NCBI GenBank assembly: GCA_039090855.1 | Contig: CM077005.1 | Span: 20,375,921-20,439,920, forward strand | Length of the DNA: 64,000 bases | Source: Macrothele yani | Taxonomy: Eukaryota > Arthropoda > Arachnida > Araneae > Macrothelidae | Reading direction: 5' to 3' | Shown: positions 10,050 through 19,289 of the stretch, piece after piece | How the letters are laid out: every line of letters begins with the position of its first letter | How positions within the stretch are numbered: position 1 is the stretch's first letter | The notes under the pieces: generated by a model | The model's input: only the letters and a program-made list of their open reading frames with translations | Told to the model about the DNA's origin: nothing | Databases searched by the model: none | Position numbers and translations under genes: made by a program

Positions 10050-10475
10050 GACGGAATTTTCAAGTTTTCTTATGTTATGACTTACCATTCTTGTCACAAT
10101 TACACAAAAAAACGGATTTGTCAGGCTTCAGAATTTGTATTATATGGTGTAATCCCGTATTTCATTCGTGATCCATCGAAATTGTTTTGTTGGCAACACA
10201 AAATTATTTCGTTGGTTATATTTTGTTAATTCAACTAAACGTTTTATCATGATAACAATGCATATTGTTGGATCACACAAATTCCCAAAAATTGACCTCG
10301 GCATTTTGTTAAATGAAAAAAACGTTTTGTCATAACAATACATTTTGTTGAATCAACAATAATTTTCAGCAAAATACATTTGTAAATTCAACGAACATTT
10401 TTTGTTGACTGTACATCGACAAATTGTTTGGTTGATTCACCAATTTTTTGCTGAATTAAAACGTTTTTCTTAGTG

Positions 10476-11275
10476 TAATTCCAAGATTTTCAAAGCGTTC
10501 TTTAATAACAGATTACGCATATTTCTCTTCGTAAAGAGCAAAAACGTAACCTATGCACAGCTTATTTACGTGCGCCATTTTCTTGGCAGACGATATTTAA
10601 CTGAAGCAGACGTTTCTTTCGTGTCCATCTAACACGCTCTTGCCTGTTTTATTTCTTTGGACTTCTTTTATTTTCTCGAATTTCTTATCAAAAACGTTAA
10701 AAAAATGTGCGAACATCATCTGTATGTGTTCAGCCCAACGAGATAGAAATACGTAGAGCGCTTACGTCGGGGAACGGGTGAAGCCACCGGAAACAAGTGG
10801 CAGCCATGTTTGATGAGGTACAGAACGATTTCCGTTCCGTGTTAAGCAAGGGAGTTTTCGTAATATATGGTTTGATGTTAAATAATTATATAACTCAGAA
10901 ATGTTGTTATAAACACCTAGGGGATGAGACTAAAACTTTAACGTATCAAATAACGCTTTTCATTGTTAGTTGACGGCAATAGTGTTTTAAAAAAAATGAT
11001 ATTTTAATGGATGCAGCTTGCTGTCGTTGAATAAAATCTCATGCCGTAATTTTTTGACATTTAACAAATTTTTTGGAGCAAATTTTCAGAGAAATATAAG
11101 TCAGCGGTAATAGAGTAAATGAAAAAAAAAAAGAAACACAAAAATAAAAAATACAGTTGCACTCAATCCGTAATTTCGGTAAAAATTTTAGATATTCGTG
11201 GGTCATCACCATGAGAATGCTGAATCATCCCACAGCTTATCACTCCAAATACATAGACGCCAAATATTTTATGAG
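10476..11275. other. no gene recognised; one repeat arm
   Basis: AT-rich. The only recognised block is 10735-10840, which matches, inverted, 12826-12935. No coding sequence was recognised. Confidence 0.5.
10735..10840 (+). repeat. inverted-repeat arm left of the zinc-finger gene
   Basis: CCCAACGAGATAGAAATACG, then a TGAAGCCA stretch, GTGGCAGCC and TTTGATGAGGTAC. It matches the reverse complement of 12826-12935 in order, with about 25-30% differences by eye. A shorter direct copy (CCCAACGAGATAGAAATAC) is at 12388-12406. Confidence 0.55.
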
Positions 11276-11279
11276 AGTT

Positions 11280-11993
11280 TTAAATGAAAAAAAAAAAAAA
11301 GAGCATGTGTTTCAAAAGATGACTTTTCTGAGTAAATTTTTTGGGGCACACATCACATTGCTGAAGCATTTCACCTGTGTGAAGGAGCATATGCTTTGAA
11401 AGATAACTTTTACGAGTAAATTGATGGGAACATACATCACACTGGTAAGGTTTTTCACCTGTGTGAATGAGCATATGCTTTGAAAGATGACTTTTACGAG
11501 TAAATTGATTGGAACATACATCACACTGGTAAGGTTTCTCACCCGTGTGAATGAGCATGTGCTTTGAAAGAACACTTTTATCAGCAAATTGTTTGGAGCA
11601 TACATCACACTGGTGAGGCTTTTCACCTGTGTGAATGAACATATGCTGTGAAAGAGCACTTTTTTGAGTAAATTGTTTGGAACATACATCACACTGGTGA
11701 GGCTTTTCACCTGTGTGAGTGAGCATGTGCTTTGAAAGAGAACTGTCATGAGTAAATTGTTTCGAACATACATCACACTGGTGAGGCTTCTCACCTGTGT
11801 GAAGGGGCAAGTGCATTATAAAATGACTTTTTTGGGTAAATTGTTTGAAACATACATCGCACTGGTATGGCTTATCACCTGTGTGACAAGCATGTGCCAG
11901 GGAAGATATCGCTTGCTTGCAAACTGTTTTAAGCATATATGACATGGTGATCTTATTTACTTGACTGAAGCAGACTGCTCCGAGATGCTGCAT
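11280..11993 (-). CDS. C2H2 zinc-finger array, six intact fingers
   Basis: The open frame has six complete C2H2 fingers (CDVC, then 12 residues, H-x3-H) joined by HTGEKP linkers, plus a seventh that loses its second histidine. Its end is poly-Phe, because a T15 tract (plus strand 11286-11300) replaces the usual IHTGEK codons. Predicted base-contact residues (-1,2,3,6) for fingers 1-7 are QSHM, HSSK, QSAQ, DSVK, RSHK, RSYK, QSHK. The family binds DNA as nuclear regulators. The first ~40 codons look like a decayed finger and the frame is not continuous with 11957-12139. Either one exon of a host gene or a recent pseudogene; no effector domain is visible. Confidence 0.6.
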   Translation of the reverse strand: MQHLGAVCFSQVNKITMSYMLKTVCKQAISSLAHACHTGDKPYQCDVCFKQFTQKSHFIMHLPLHTGEKPHQCDVCSKQFTHDSSLSKHMLTHTGEKPHQCDVCSKQFTQKSALSQHMFIHTGEKPHQCDVCSKQFADKSVLSKHMLIHTGEKPYQCDVCSNQFTRKSHLSKHMLIHTGEKPYQCDVCSHQFTRKSYLSKHMLLHTGEMLQQCDVCPKKFTQKSHLLKHMLFFFFFI

Positions 11994-12139
11994 TTTTCAC
12001 TTAGCTGCTTGGAACACATGTTAGAATCATAAGGTTGTTCTCTTGCATGAACCTTTACATGCATAAAAGATTCTTTCTGTTTGAATTTCTTGTGACACAC
12101 ATTACACTGGAAAAGTTCTTCAGTTGGATGAAGTTCCAT
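11957..12139 (-). pseudogene. zinc-finger N-terminal piece, frameshifted
   Basis: From an ATG at 12139 the frame reads MELHPTEELFQCNVCHKKFK, a finger one residue short between its Cys and His pairs. A second finger follows whose first Cys is Ser (PYDSNMCSKQ). The frame stops at 11957, and the main array is in another frame. This suggests the gene was once longer at its 5' end and has decayed. Confidence 0.5.
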
Positions 12140-12329
12140 TGTCTTCCATAGCAGGCGGAAAGTGCTGTCACGAGCTCTGCTATTTTGGCCTGCTAGTAAG
12201 TGATTAAACCTCTCCTGTGCTGTTTATTTTGTACCAGCCTTAAGTTAAAGGTCAGTCCTTCTTCCTGTTTTGCACACGAGTCGGTGAGTTGTTATTTTAT
12301 CTCGTTATTCAGTTTTGTTTACATTTTGA

Positions 12330-12420
12330 CCGGGCCGGTTGGCTTTGTCACTGGGGCGCCATTTGCAATGGCGTCATCCGGAGTGGTGAACCCAACGAGA
12401 TAGAAATACAGTTAACCTCA
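12330..12420 (-). promoter_or_regulatory. possible promoter region of the zinc-finger gene
   Basis: A short GC-rich island lies about 200 bp upstream of the zinc-finger ATG. It contains a hairpin, CGCCATTTGCAATGGCG (12358-12374), whose arms match the YY1 core ATGGCG. This is position and motif only; no start site can be shown. Confidence 0.22.
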
Positions 12421-12479
12421 GCTTCCCAGAGTAAACATCATTCAGTTTTCACATTGAGTACGACTGTTTACAAAATATA

Positions 12480-12825
12480 AGAAATAAAAAGTCTTAAGAT
12501 AACACAGATATTGAAATGGCTTATCTGCTGGTTTAATCACCAGCTACACGGATTAGATGCTTTATTTTTTGTGTTTGATTAACTGAGCATTTACAGCTCA
12601 ACCTTATTTTAAAATGCTTACTTGTGAAATGTAGTTCCACAATCCTTGTTCCTTTTATTCTTACAATCAAAAGCTGCGCAGTACTATGGCATTTTAAATA
12701 TCAACAATGTGCTGATAATTGTGATTATTCACGAAACTGTAACACTAAATTTGTAATGAAGCATAACACGATCGCCGAACAGCTGAAAGAACCGAGGTGA
12801 CTCCTTGACACACACAGAATTTGTA
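12480..12825. other. no recognised feature
   Basis: AT-rich sequence between the putative promoter and the right inverted-repeat arm. No frame or element end was recognised. Confidence 0.5.
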
Positions 12826-12935
12826 CCTCATCAAAGATGGCGGGCTCTCCCCTCGTTGGCTTCAGCTGCCACCGCAGAGAACTAATCACAGAAGCACTCT
12901 ATGTATTTCTATCACGTTGGTTCAGCCTCATTGAG
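12826..12935 (-). repeat. inverted-repeat arm right of the zinc-finger gene
   Basis: The reverse complement of the block at 10735-10840 (GTACCTCATCAAAGATGG, then CTTCAGCTGCCACC and GTATTTCTATCACGTTGG). Together the two arms enclose about 2 kb including the zinc-finger array. Confidence 0.55.
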
Positions 12936-12937
12936 GG

Positions 12938-13089
12938 TTTTTACTTAAATCATGATTTCAAAACTTGTAATTTGCCTCATCCGTGAGGCAAATTACAAGT
13001 TTTGAAATCATGATTAAGTAAAAATAAATAAATAAAAATACAGAGATGCATGCCTCATTCATGCATCTCTGTATTTTTATTTATTTATT
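12938..13089. repeat. two adjacent near-perfect palindromes
   Basis: Palindrome 1 has arms 12938-12979 and 12984-13024 with a 4-nt centre and one indel. Palindrome 2 has 30-bp arms 13023-13052 and 13060-13089, identical, with a 7-nt centre. A SINE-A starts at the next base. Confidence 0.92.
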
Positions 13090-13296
13090 GCCGCCCCGGT
13101 GGCGCAGTGGTCTAAGCGATGGCTTCGTCCGAAAGGGGTCCAAGTTCGAATCACGGTGTGGCATGGATGTTGTGTTTGTCTTACGGCGCTGGCTCTCTCG
13201 CTTTCCTGGGGTCAGTGACCCCAAATTAGGGACAGGCGACTGCTCATAGCCCATTGAGTTGCTCACGGTGGTCGTTAAACCTGCAATAAAAAATAT
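13090..13296 (+). mobile_element. SINE-A
   Basis: A full unit with a 12-nt deletion between the A box and B box. The tail is AATAAAAA running into (AT)n, into which the next RTE copy inserted. Confidence 0.88.
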
Positions 13297-13312
13297 ATAT
13301 ATATATATATAT

Positions 13313-14487
13313 CTGGATTCAGGAGTGGCTACAGCACAATAGATCATATCCACGTACTGAGAGAACTAATTGAAAGAGCGAGGGAATATGAACTTCCATT
13401 GTGCATGGCTTTTATCGATTATGAAAAAGCCTTTGATTCGGTGAAACCATCAGCAGTTACCACGGCTCTGAAATCCTGCGGTATTGAAGATGCATACATT
13501 AATATTATTAATAACATCTATGAAAATGCAAGTGCAAAGATTCGGCTGTTTGAAAATACAACACACATAAAAATTGGAAAGGGAGTGAGACAAGGTGACA
13601 CCATATCTCCGAAGCTCTTTAATGCCACATTGGAAAATGTCTTTCAATCACTGAACTGGGAAAACAAAGGGATAAAGATTAATGGAGATTATCTAACCCA
13701 CCTTCGTTTTGCTGATGACATAGTCATTTTTGCAACTACCCCATCAGAGCTGCAGAGTATGATCCAGGAACTTGCTGACAAGAGTAAAGAAGTGGGATTA
13801 AAAATGAACTTTCAGAAGACAAAAGTGATGTTCAATGCTTTTACAAGAAATGAAGATTTATCGATTGATGGAGAAAAACTGGAGATAACAGACACGTATG
13901 TTTATCTTGGACAGCAGATATCAAGTGAGGGTCACATTGATGAAGAAATTAATCGGCGTACAAAACTTGCCTGGAGAGCTTTTGGAAGAAACAGCATAAT
14001 TTTCAAGAGCAATATGCCATTATGTCTTAAAAGAAAAGTGTTTGATCAATGCATCCTTCCAATGCTTACGTATGGTGCAGAGACGTGGACCTTAACTAAA
14101 AGAGACATACAAAGGCTGCAGACAACTCAAAGAAGCATGGAGAGGTGCATGCTTGGTATAACCAGGAGAGATAAGAAGAGGAACTCGTGGATCCGAAAAA
14201 TGACGAGAGTGGAAGACATCATGATCAGAGTTAAATCCCTGAAATGGCAATGGGCTGGACATACTGCCAGAAGGACAGACCATAGATGGACAGCCGAAAT
14301 TTTAGATTGGATTCCAAGGGACAGGAAAAGACCCAGAAAAAGACCACATGGGAGATGGGTGGATGAAATTCGTAAATATGCGGGAGTGACATGGAGGAGA
14401 CTGGCACAAGACAGACCGTTGTGGAGGAAACTTGGGGAGACCTTCGTCCAGCAGTGGATTGATAATGGTTGACAATGATGATGATGA
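13313..14487 (+). mobile_element. RTE LINE copy, 5'-truncated, 3' half open
   Basis: It starts inside the RT domain (SGYSTIDHIH) and ends with the coding terminus WIDNG and a (GAT)n tail. (AT)n runs flank both ends (13293-13312 and 14488-14502), consistent with insertion into the AT tail of the SINE at 13090. The copy is very close to the one at 41-44 kb. Confidence 0.88.
13399..14472 (+). CDS. RTE reverse transcriptase, C-terminal half
   Basis: About 357 uninterrupted codons, and the frame is open upstream to the truncation point at 13313, so 13399 is not a true start (the codon there is TTG; the full element has Leu). It shows the RT palm blocks AFIDYEKAFDSV, GVRQGDTISPKLFN and FADDIV (catalytic DD), the thumb, then the conserved RTE tail (TYGAETWTLTKRD, WQWAGHTARR, WVDEIRKYAG, ending WIDNG). 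In a complete element it copies LINE RNA at a nicked target. The endonuclease and first RT blocks are missing, so it cannot act alone. It is the best-preserved RTE 3' half here and allows the frameshifts of the other copies to be read. Confidence 0.85.
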   Translation: MCMAFIDYEKAFDSVKPSAVTTALKSCGIEDAYINIINNIYENASAKIRLFENTTHIKIGKGVRQGDTISPKLFNATLENVFQSLNWENKGIKINGDYLTHLRFADDIVIFATTPSELQSMIQELADKSKEVGLKMNFQKTKVMFNAFTRNEDLSIDGEKLEITDTYVYLGQQISSEGHIDEEINRRTKLAWRAFGRNSIIFKSNMPLCLKRKVFDQCILPMLTYGAETWTLTKRDIQRLQTTQRSMERCMLGITRRDKKRNSWIRKMTRVEDIMIRVKSLKWQWAGHTARRTDHRWTAEILDWIPRDRKRPRKRPHGRWVDEIRKYAGVTWRRLAQDRPLWRKLGETFVQQWIDNG

Positions 14488-14520
14488 TGATATATATATA
14501 TATTTTTTTTTTTTTTTTTG

Positions 14521-14685
14521 AGTTGCCCGCAACCTCTGCATGTAATTTTAATTGAGGTTCATGCCTCTGATCCATAAGTAAGAGCTGAAAAAGATGTATT
14601 GATTAAGCACTTTTCTTTTAAGATATAATTGTAAACTGCTCTCGAAAATTGTATTGCTTCCAAATATACTCTAGCTAAGTATATA
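14521..14685 (-). pseudogene. RTE LINE fragment, RT thumb region
   Basis: The minus strand matches the ...ATWT-LTKRD region of the RTE protein (equivalent to plus 41395-41535) with many changes. It lies directly next to the preceding copy in the opposite orientation, separated by (TA)n and a T tract. Confidence 0.6.
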
Positions 14686-14737
14686 ATCACACTTATTCAT
14701 TTCTCCGATGTGATCGTTGCCCGATAGCAGACGTAGA

Positions 14738-15048
14738 GGATTTTAGGAAGGGAATGTTTGATCCCAGGTCTTAAACAACCCTAAGAAATAGGAAGCTAGG
14801 AGATTTGGGCTACAGTGCCCTACAGGAAAATCACACGGAAGTGAGGTAGAAAGGGGGAGGAAGACGCCCTTGCTTCTAACCGGGAGGCCAGTACCCTGGG
14901 TCCGACGTACTGCGGATATTTAGTTATTTAACGTGACCATCTGACGCTCGGCGGATGTTTAGTGGTTCTAGCGTTCGTACCTGCGCTGGAATCGAACCTG
15001 AGACCTCTCTGTAGCAGTCACGTTGACCACTAATCCATTCGCGGCCGG
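14738..15048 (-). mobile_element. SINE-B
   Basis: The tRNA-like head on the minus strand has CGCGAATGGATTAGTGGTCA (A box) and AGGTTCGATTCCAGC (B box), followed by the SINE-B body down to AGAGGATTTTAGGAAG at the left end. It carries a partly duplicated GCGGATnTTTAGT segment. Confidence 0.75.
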
Positions 15049-15084
15049 TCGCTCGATATCTGTAGTCCAACCTAAATGTATGCA

Positions 15085-15300
15085 TCAGTTCCTTCTGAAT
15101 TTTGTCCCATCTACCTCTAAATATTCAGTTTTTGTAGTTGTGAATGTTACAAGTACTACCAAACCGGAGTTTTAACTTGGAAAACCGGAAAAAGTCTGCC
15201 GGATCGAAGTCAGGTAGGAAGGGTGTGTGAACGCTACAACCTATTTGTGAAGGTTGATCATTATGTGAGCAGGGACATTGCCACGCAGCAGCCGCCAATC
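15085..15300 (-). pseudogene. mariner-like transposase C-terminal fragment
   Basis: The minus-strand frame reads HTPFLPDFDPADFFRFSKLK, the third catalytic block of mariner transposases (PYSPDLAPxDFFLFPKLK in the family), then a WDKIQKEL stretch. In-frame stops and missing upstream blocks show it is dead. Confidence 0.55.
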
Positions 15301-15308
15301 AGACTTCC

Positions 15309-15600
15309 CAAATATGGTCTAATACAGAGGGTGAGTCGAAAGTTTTGCAATATTTGCATAAACACATGTGCTGCGGGGAGTATGTCACGTGTTTAAACTA
15401 GTTCAAGTTGCACACTGCAGTCAGTCGAAAGAGATATAAAGCGATAGTCGTTGGTGTGAACAACATTGCGTGTCGTCGTGCTGTCTGCGGTTGGTACGCC
15501 TAACAGATGAACAGCCACCACCGGCAAATTAGGAAACTTTCGCTTTACAAGTTTGAACTCGGCCATAACGCTGCTCAAGCAACACGAGACATTTGCTGCT
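15309..15600 (+). pseudogene. mariner 5' end (irritans-like)
   Basis: The end sequence TACAGAGGGTGAGTCGAAAG (15313) is followed by a 5' leader and an ATG at 15508: MNSHHRQIRKLSLYKFELGH, then NAAQATRDIC, the N-terminal helix of irritans-type mariners. It is cut after ~31 codons, where RTE sequence begins. A related right end (GGCTCACCCTGTA) is at 19909-19921. Confidence 0.5.
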
Positions 15601-16205
15601 TTCAGTTATCTGCAGTCTTTGTGTGTCCTTTTTAGTTAAGGTCCACATCTCTACTCCGTACGTAAACAGTGGAAGGATGCATTGATTAAACACTTTTCTT
15701 TTAAGACATAATTGCACATTGCGCCGCCCCTGTGGCGTAGTGGTTTAAGCGATGGCTTCTGATCATTCGTCCGAAAGGGGTCCGGGTTCGAATCCGGATG
15801 TGGCATGGATGTTGTGTTTGTCTTACGGCACTGGCTCTCTTCCTTAGCTGGAACCAGTGAACCTAAATTAGGAACGGGCGACTGCTTATAGCCCATTGAG
15901 TTGCTCACGGTGGTCGTTAAACCTCCAATAATAAAAAAAAATTGCACATTGCTCTTAAAAAATGTACTGTTTCTTCTAAAAGCTCCCTAAAAACGTTTCT
16001 TACGCCTCTTGATTTTTCATCAATGTGACTCAAGTAAATGTAGGAATTGGTTATCTCCAGCTTTTCCCCATCAATTGATAAATATCATTCTTTGTAAAAG
16101 CATTGTACTCCAGTTTTGTCTTCTGAAAGTTCGTTTTTAACCCCATTTCTTTATCCTTCTCAGCAAGTTCCTGGATCATTCTCTGCAGCTCTGAAGGGTT
16201 CTTTG
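15597..16205 (-). pseudogene. RTE LINE fragment split by a SINE
   Basis: 15597-15722 and 15941-16205 together match one continuous stretch of the RTE protein gene on the minus strand (equivalent to 41398-41782: YVYLG region, NFQKTK, IQELA). It has frameshifts and stops. SINE-A inserted at 15723 with a target duplication, so the two halves belong together. Confidence 0.75.
15723..15939 (+). mobile_element. SINE-A with clear target duplication
   Basis: A full unit inserted into an RTE fragment. The target duplication AATTGCACATTGC is at 15710-15722 and 15940-15952. The tail is ATAATAAAAAAAA. Confidence 0.92.
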
Positions 16206-16549
16206 AAATATTTTTTCTTTTCGAAAATAAAACTGAAATAAAACCGGGATGAAATCTGGTCAGGAACATCTTGACCCGACCGGTGTTTGATCCGCAAGAA
16301 ATCGTCGACCCGGTAACTCGTTGATCCGCGACCCATTTCCATCTCTGGAAGTAAACACACATTTTTGGATTTGTCGAAGAAAATTCCCTATTTCCCTTTG
16401 GTTTGATGTTAACACATGCATGTTTTTCCGATCTCCCGCAAAAAAAAAAAAAAAAAAAAAAAAAAACTGTATTTTTACTGTTTTTTCTGTTATTGCGTGT
16501 AACTCTACTTCCCAATTCATTTTTTTCCCCACTCCGTATCGATTCGTTT
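16206..16549. other. no gene recognised; A27 tract
   Basis: Unrecognised sequence ending in an A-tract at 16440-16466. The frames across it are artefacts of that tract. Confidence 0.5.
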
Positions 16550-16710
16550 GAGATGTATCCGGGTTTTCAATCCCGGATGAGGCATGAATGGAGTGTTTTT
16601 CTTACGACACTGGCTCTATCCTTTCGCTAGAAACAGTGGAACTAAATTAGAGACGGACGACTGTTGCGTTGCCTACAGTGGTCGTTCAATTCCCAATAAA
16701 AAAAATTTGA
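16550..16710 (+). mobile_element. SINE-A, old and 5'-truncated
   Basis: B-box region and body only (GTATCCGGGTTTTCAATCCC, then CTTACGACACTGGCTC, ending CCCAATAAAAAAAA). About 20% changed from the consensus by eye. Confidence 0.7.
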
Positions 16711-16780
16711 ATTTTCTGCGGAACGCGTGAATTACGTTGTAGTCATGAAAGAAATACGGGATTACGCCATATAATACAAA

Positions 16781-17018
16781 TTTTGAAGATGACAATCCGA
16801 TTTTTGGCGTAAATGGGACAAGGATGGTAAGTCAGATAAGCTATGATCGGAAACTTGGTCGTTCTGGGTGGCGTAGTGGTTAGCATACCCGAGCGTTTTC
16901 TGGGAGACGCGGGTTCGAGTCCCGCTCCAGGACAATGAAAATTTTCAAGTTTTCGGATATTATCTGACTTACCATCCTTGTTACATTTATGCCAAAAATC
17001 GGATTGTCATCTTCAAAA
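16781..17018. mobile_element. palindromic element with a tRNA-like centre
   Basis: The 58-bp arms at 16781-16838 (TTTTGAAGATGACAATCCGA...AAGTCAGATA) and 16961-17018 are almost perfect reverse complements. Between them lies one tRNA-Glu-like module with short spacers. The same arm sequence forms the outer arms of the inverted repeat at 9566-10138. No coding sequence. Confidence 0.8.
16861..16933 (+). tRNA. tRNA-Glu-like module, well paired
   Basis: The acceptor ends GTTCTGG and CCAGGAC pair over 7 bp (one G-T). A box GTGGCGTAGTGGTTAGCATA, B box GGGTTCGAGTCCCGC with a 5-bp T stem. The anticodon arm (CCCGA GCGTTTT CTGGG) is imperfect and the loop lacks T at position 33. Probably a polymerase III promoter module, less likely a functional tRNA. 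Confidence 0.5.
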
Positions 17019-17029
17019 TCTGTACGCTG

Positions 17030-17440
17030 TAGTCTCCCAATTTTTCGCGGTTTTATTTTTTGTTGACATAATTTCTCCGATATGTTGCAGAAAGTCTGAT
17101 TTTTCCTTGGTTTTCTATTCGTTTTCCACTCTTCCGGAAACATTGGGTTTTTCTAGATTCCGGTGGACATATTTTCTTAATTTTCCGCGGTTCTATAATA
17201 TTTTTCGTTGACATAATTTTTCCGATATGCTGCAGAAAATGTCTGATTTTCCCTTGCTTTTCTATTGCTATACGTTTTCCACTCTTCAGAAGAGATTGGG
17301 TTTTTCTAGATTCCGGCGGACATATATTTTTTTGTTTTGGATCTGGCCGAGAAAATACCTAATTTTTTTGTGCTTTTTTGACATGTTTTTATCCAATAGA
17401 TCGCAAAAGACGCATGATTTTTCTTCGTTTTTTAATGACA
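17030..17440. repeat. 145-bp tandem repeat, two diverged copies
   Basis: TTGACATAATTTCTCCGATA at 17063 recurs at 17208, 145 bp later. Both are followed by a TTTCCACTCTTC stretch and GGGTTTTTCTAGATTCCGG. A third, partial unit fades out by about 17440. Related but distant units are at 21585-21720. Confidence 0.7.
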
Positions 17441-17499
17441 CACAGTTTTACATCACAGCGGCATGTCTTGTAAAAAAAAAAAAAGGTACATGCTTTATA

Positions 17500-18580
17500 A
17501 TATCATTTTTTCCGTCCGTCCGTCTGTGTGCGTGCTCATAGTATACTTTTTCTGTCCGTCCGTCCGCGTGCTTATAGTATCACTTTTTCCGTCCGTCCAT
17601 ATCTCTGCAACTATTAATCCGATTTGAAAAATTCTTTTTGCGTTGTAAAGCTTGAAATGTTGAGAACGATGATCCACTAAAGGGCGTAAATGTAGATGCT
17701 ATCGGAATTTTCGAAGAACACTTTATTCCATATATATTTGCTTCTAAATATCTGTTTGAAAAAATCCTTTCGATTCCATTTATGACTAATATTATTTTGG
17801 ATACAATTTCCTTTTTCAAGTAGTTCATAGATTTTTCGCTAGGAGGTGTAAACATAAATTGCGATTTTCCCGATATCTATGCTTCTAAAACTCCGATTTG
17901 AAAAATTCTTTCTACATCCGATACAGAGCCTGGTGGGGAAAATTAGAAATTATATGTAGAAACACATAATTTGTAATTTTTGGTAGAGAATAATTTGGCC
18001 TCCAGGGGGCGTAAATGTTTATTTCTGTTTCTGATGTATATTACAACAAAATCTAAGCTTCTGAAAATTCGACTGAAAAAAATCTTTCGTGTACCAATAC
18101 CACTCACCTAGGAAAACCTTTTGAGAATACCATCTGCTTAAAATAGTTCATAGTTTTCCCTCCAGGGGCGTAGATGTATATCTGATTTTTGCAGATATCT
18201 ATGCTTCTAAGTGTCGATTTGAAAAATTCTCTGTCGGAGAGCGTTTTTGGAGCGAAACGTTTTCCCACATAATTTCAAAATTTTCTTAAAATACAAGTGT
18301 GACACTAGAGGGCGTAAGTTCACGTTTCCGTTTACAGCAATATCTGCGGGACTAAAAACCCGAATGAAAAAAAAAATTCGCTGTCAGATAACTATGCAAA
18401 CATTTTGTATATATTTCCTGCTCAAAGTAATGCACAATTTCGCCGCTTGGGGCGCAAATGTGTAATATGTTTTTCTCGATATTTCTGCTTCTAAATGACC
18501 GATTAAAAAAATTCTTTTGACATCAGATACCATTTACCACGTGAACACTTTTGGTTTGTACCTAAGGATTTTTTTATAGT
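17500..18580 (+). repeat. family S array: degenerate ~145-bp monomers
   Basis: Each monomer has 'tgcttctaaa..tccgatttgaaaaattcttt' and a second motif like GGGGGCGTAAATGT. Copies of the first motif start near 17621, 17753, 17895, 18071, 18216, 18361 and 18501. Monomers differ strongly, so the array is old. It continues beyond the SINE (18807-19060) and reappears at 19935-20340, 22560-22720 and, inverted, at 62776-63570. A (GTCC)n tract starts it. Confidence 0.7.
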
Positions 18581-18584
18581 TCAG

Positions 18585-18806
18585 TTTTTTTTTTTTTTTG
18601 TTGGAGGTTTAACGACCGCCGTGAGCAACTCAATGGGCTATAAGCAGTCGCCCGTCCCTAATTTAGGGTCACTGGTTCCAGGGAAGGGAGAGAGCCAGTG
18701 CCGTAAGACAAACACAACATCCATGCCTCACCGGGATTCGAACCTGGACCCCTTCCGGACGAATGATCAGAGGCCATCGCTTAGACCACTGCGCCACCGG
18801 GGCGGC
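18585..18806 (-). mobile_element. SINE-A
   Basis: A full minus-strand copy with a T15 run (its A tail) at 18585-18599, inserted into the family S array. TAGTTCA before the tail and AGTTCA after the head are the likely short target duplication. Confidence 0.92.
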
Positions 18807-19060
18807 AGTTCACAGTTCTGTCGCTAGGTGGTATTTGTGTAATTCTGTTTGCAGCTGTATCTCCGCTCCGAAAAACCTTATTGAGAAATTTCTCTTTTTA
18901 CTATATGCCATTCACTACAATAAATATGGGGATCATTGTCCTCTTTAGTTAACGCACAGCTTTCATGTTATGCGCCGTAAAGGTCAAAACCTTTTTCTTG
19001 CTATCACTGCTTCCGGGAGACGTATTAGAAAAATTCTTCCTTAACGAATGTCCGTGTGCA
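18807..19060 (+). repeat. family S array, continuation
   Basis: Two further monomers ('GTATCTCCGCTCCGAAAAAC' near 18850 and 'GGAGACGTATTAGAAAAATT' near 19014) follow the SINE in register with the preceding array. Confidence 0.55.
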
Positions 19061-19289
19061 CCTGACGTACTGTGATAAGAAATCTATAAAGTGTAGTTAC
19101 TGCGTACGAACATGCAATATTGTGGATAGAGAATGTTCGTATGTTTGGGGCGGAGTTACGCAGATCCTGCCGTTTGACCTTGAACGACGCAGCCGGTATT
19201 TCCGACGTCTGGCCCTGGTATGGCCCTGACTGAATCAGTCAGTAGTGAGGCGTTACAGTGGCCTGTTGAACATGCTGTTGTCGCTTGAG

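Larger units (their letters stand above)
9566..10138. repeat. long inverted repeat with two tRNA-like modules
   Basis: The arm starting near 9566 (GATAACAATCCGTTTTTTGG) is matched in reverse by the arm ending near 10138. Each arm holds one tRNA-like module and a ~70-bp block ending CACAGGATTCGCTAGTC. The arms are about 230 bp with scattered mismatches and a centre of about 90 bp. Confidence 0.75.
9476..10475. mobile_element. 1,000-bp non-autonomous TIR element
   Basis: The ends CACTGAGAAAAAAGTTT (9476) and the reverse complement of CACTAAGAAAAACGTTT (ending 10475) are bounded by TA at 9474-9475 and 10476-10477, so a Tc1/mariner-type MITE. The flanks are rich in TTTTGTTGA-like units. The centre holds a long inverted repeat with two tRNA-like modules. 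No transposase is present. Confidence 0.7.

Noticed and set aside
14231..14575. minus-strand frames over the RTE copy and others like it (for example 13450-13647, 41876-42073)
   Set aside because: Antisense shadows of the conserved RT gene; they recur only because the LINE recurs.
16861..16933. functional tRNA gene
   Set aside because: Acceptor and T arms pair, but the anticodon arm is imperfect, T33 is missing, and the sequence is the core of a repeated palindrome; kept only as tRNA-like.
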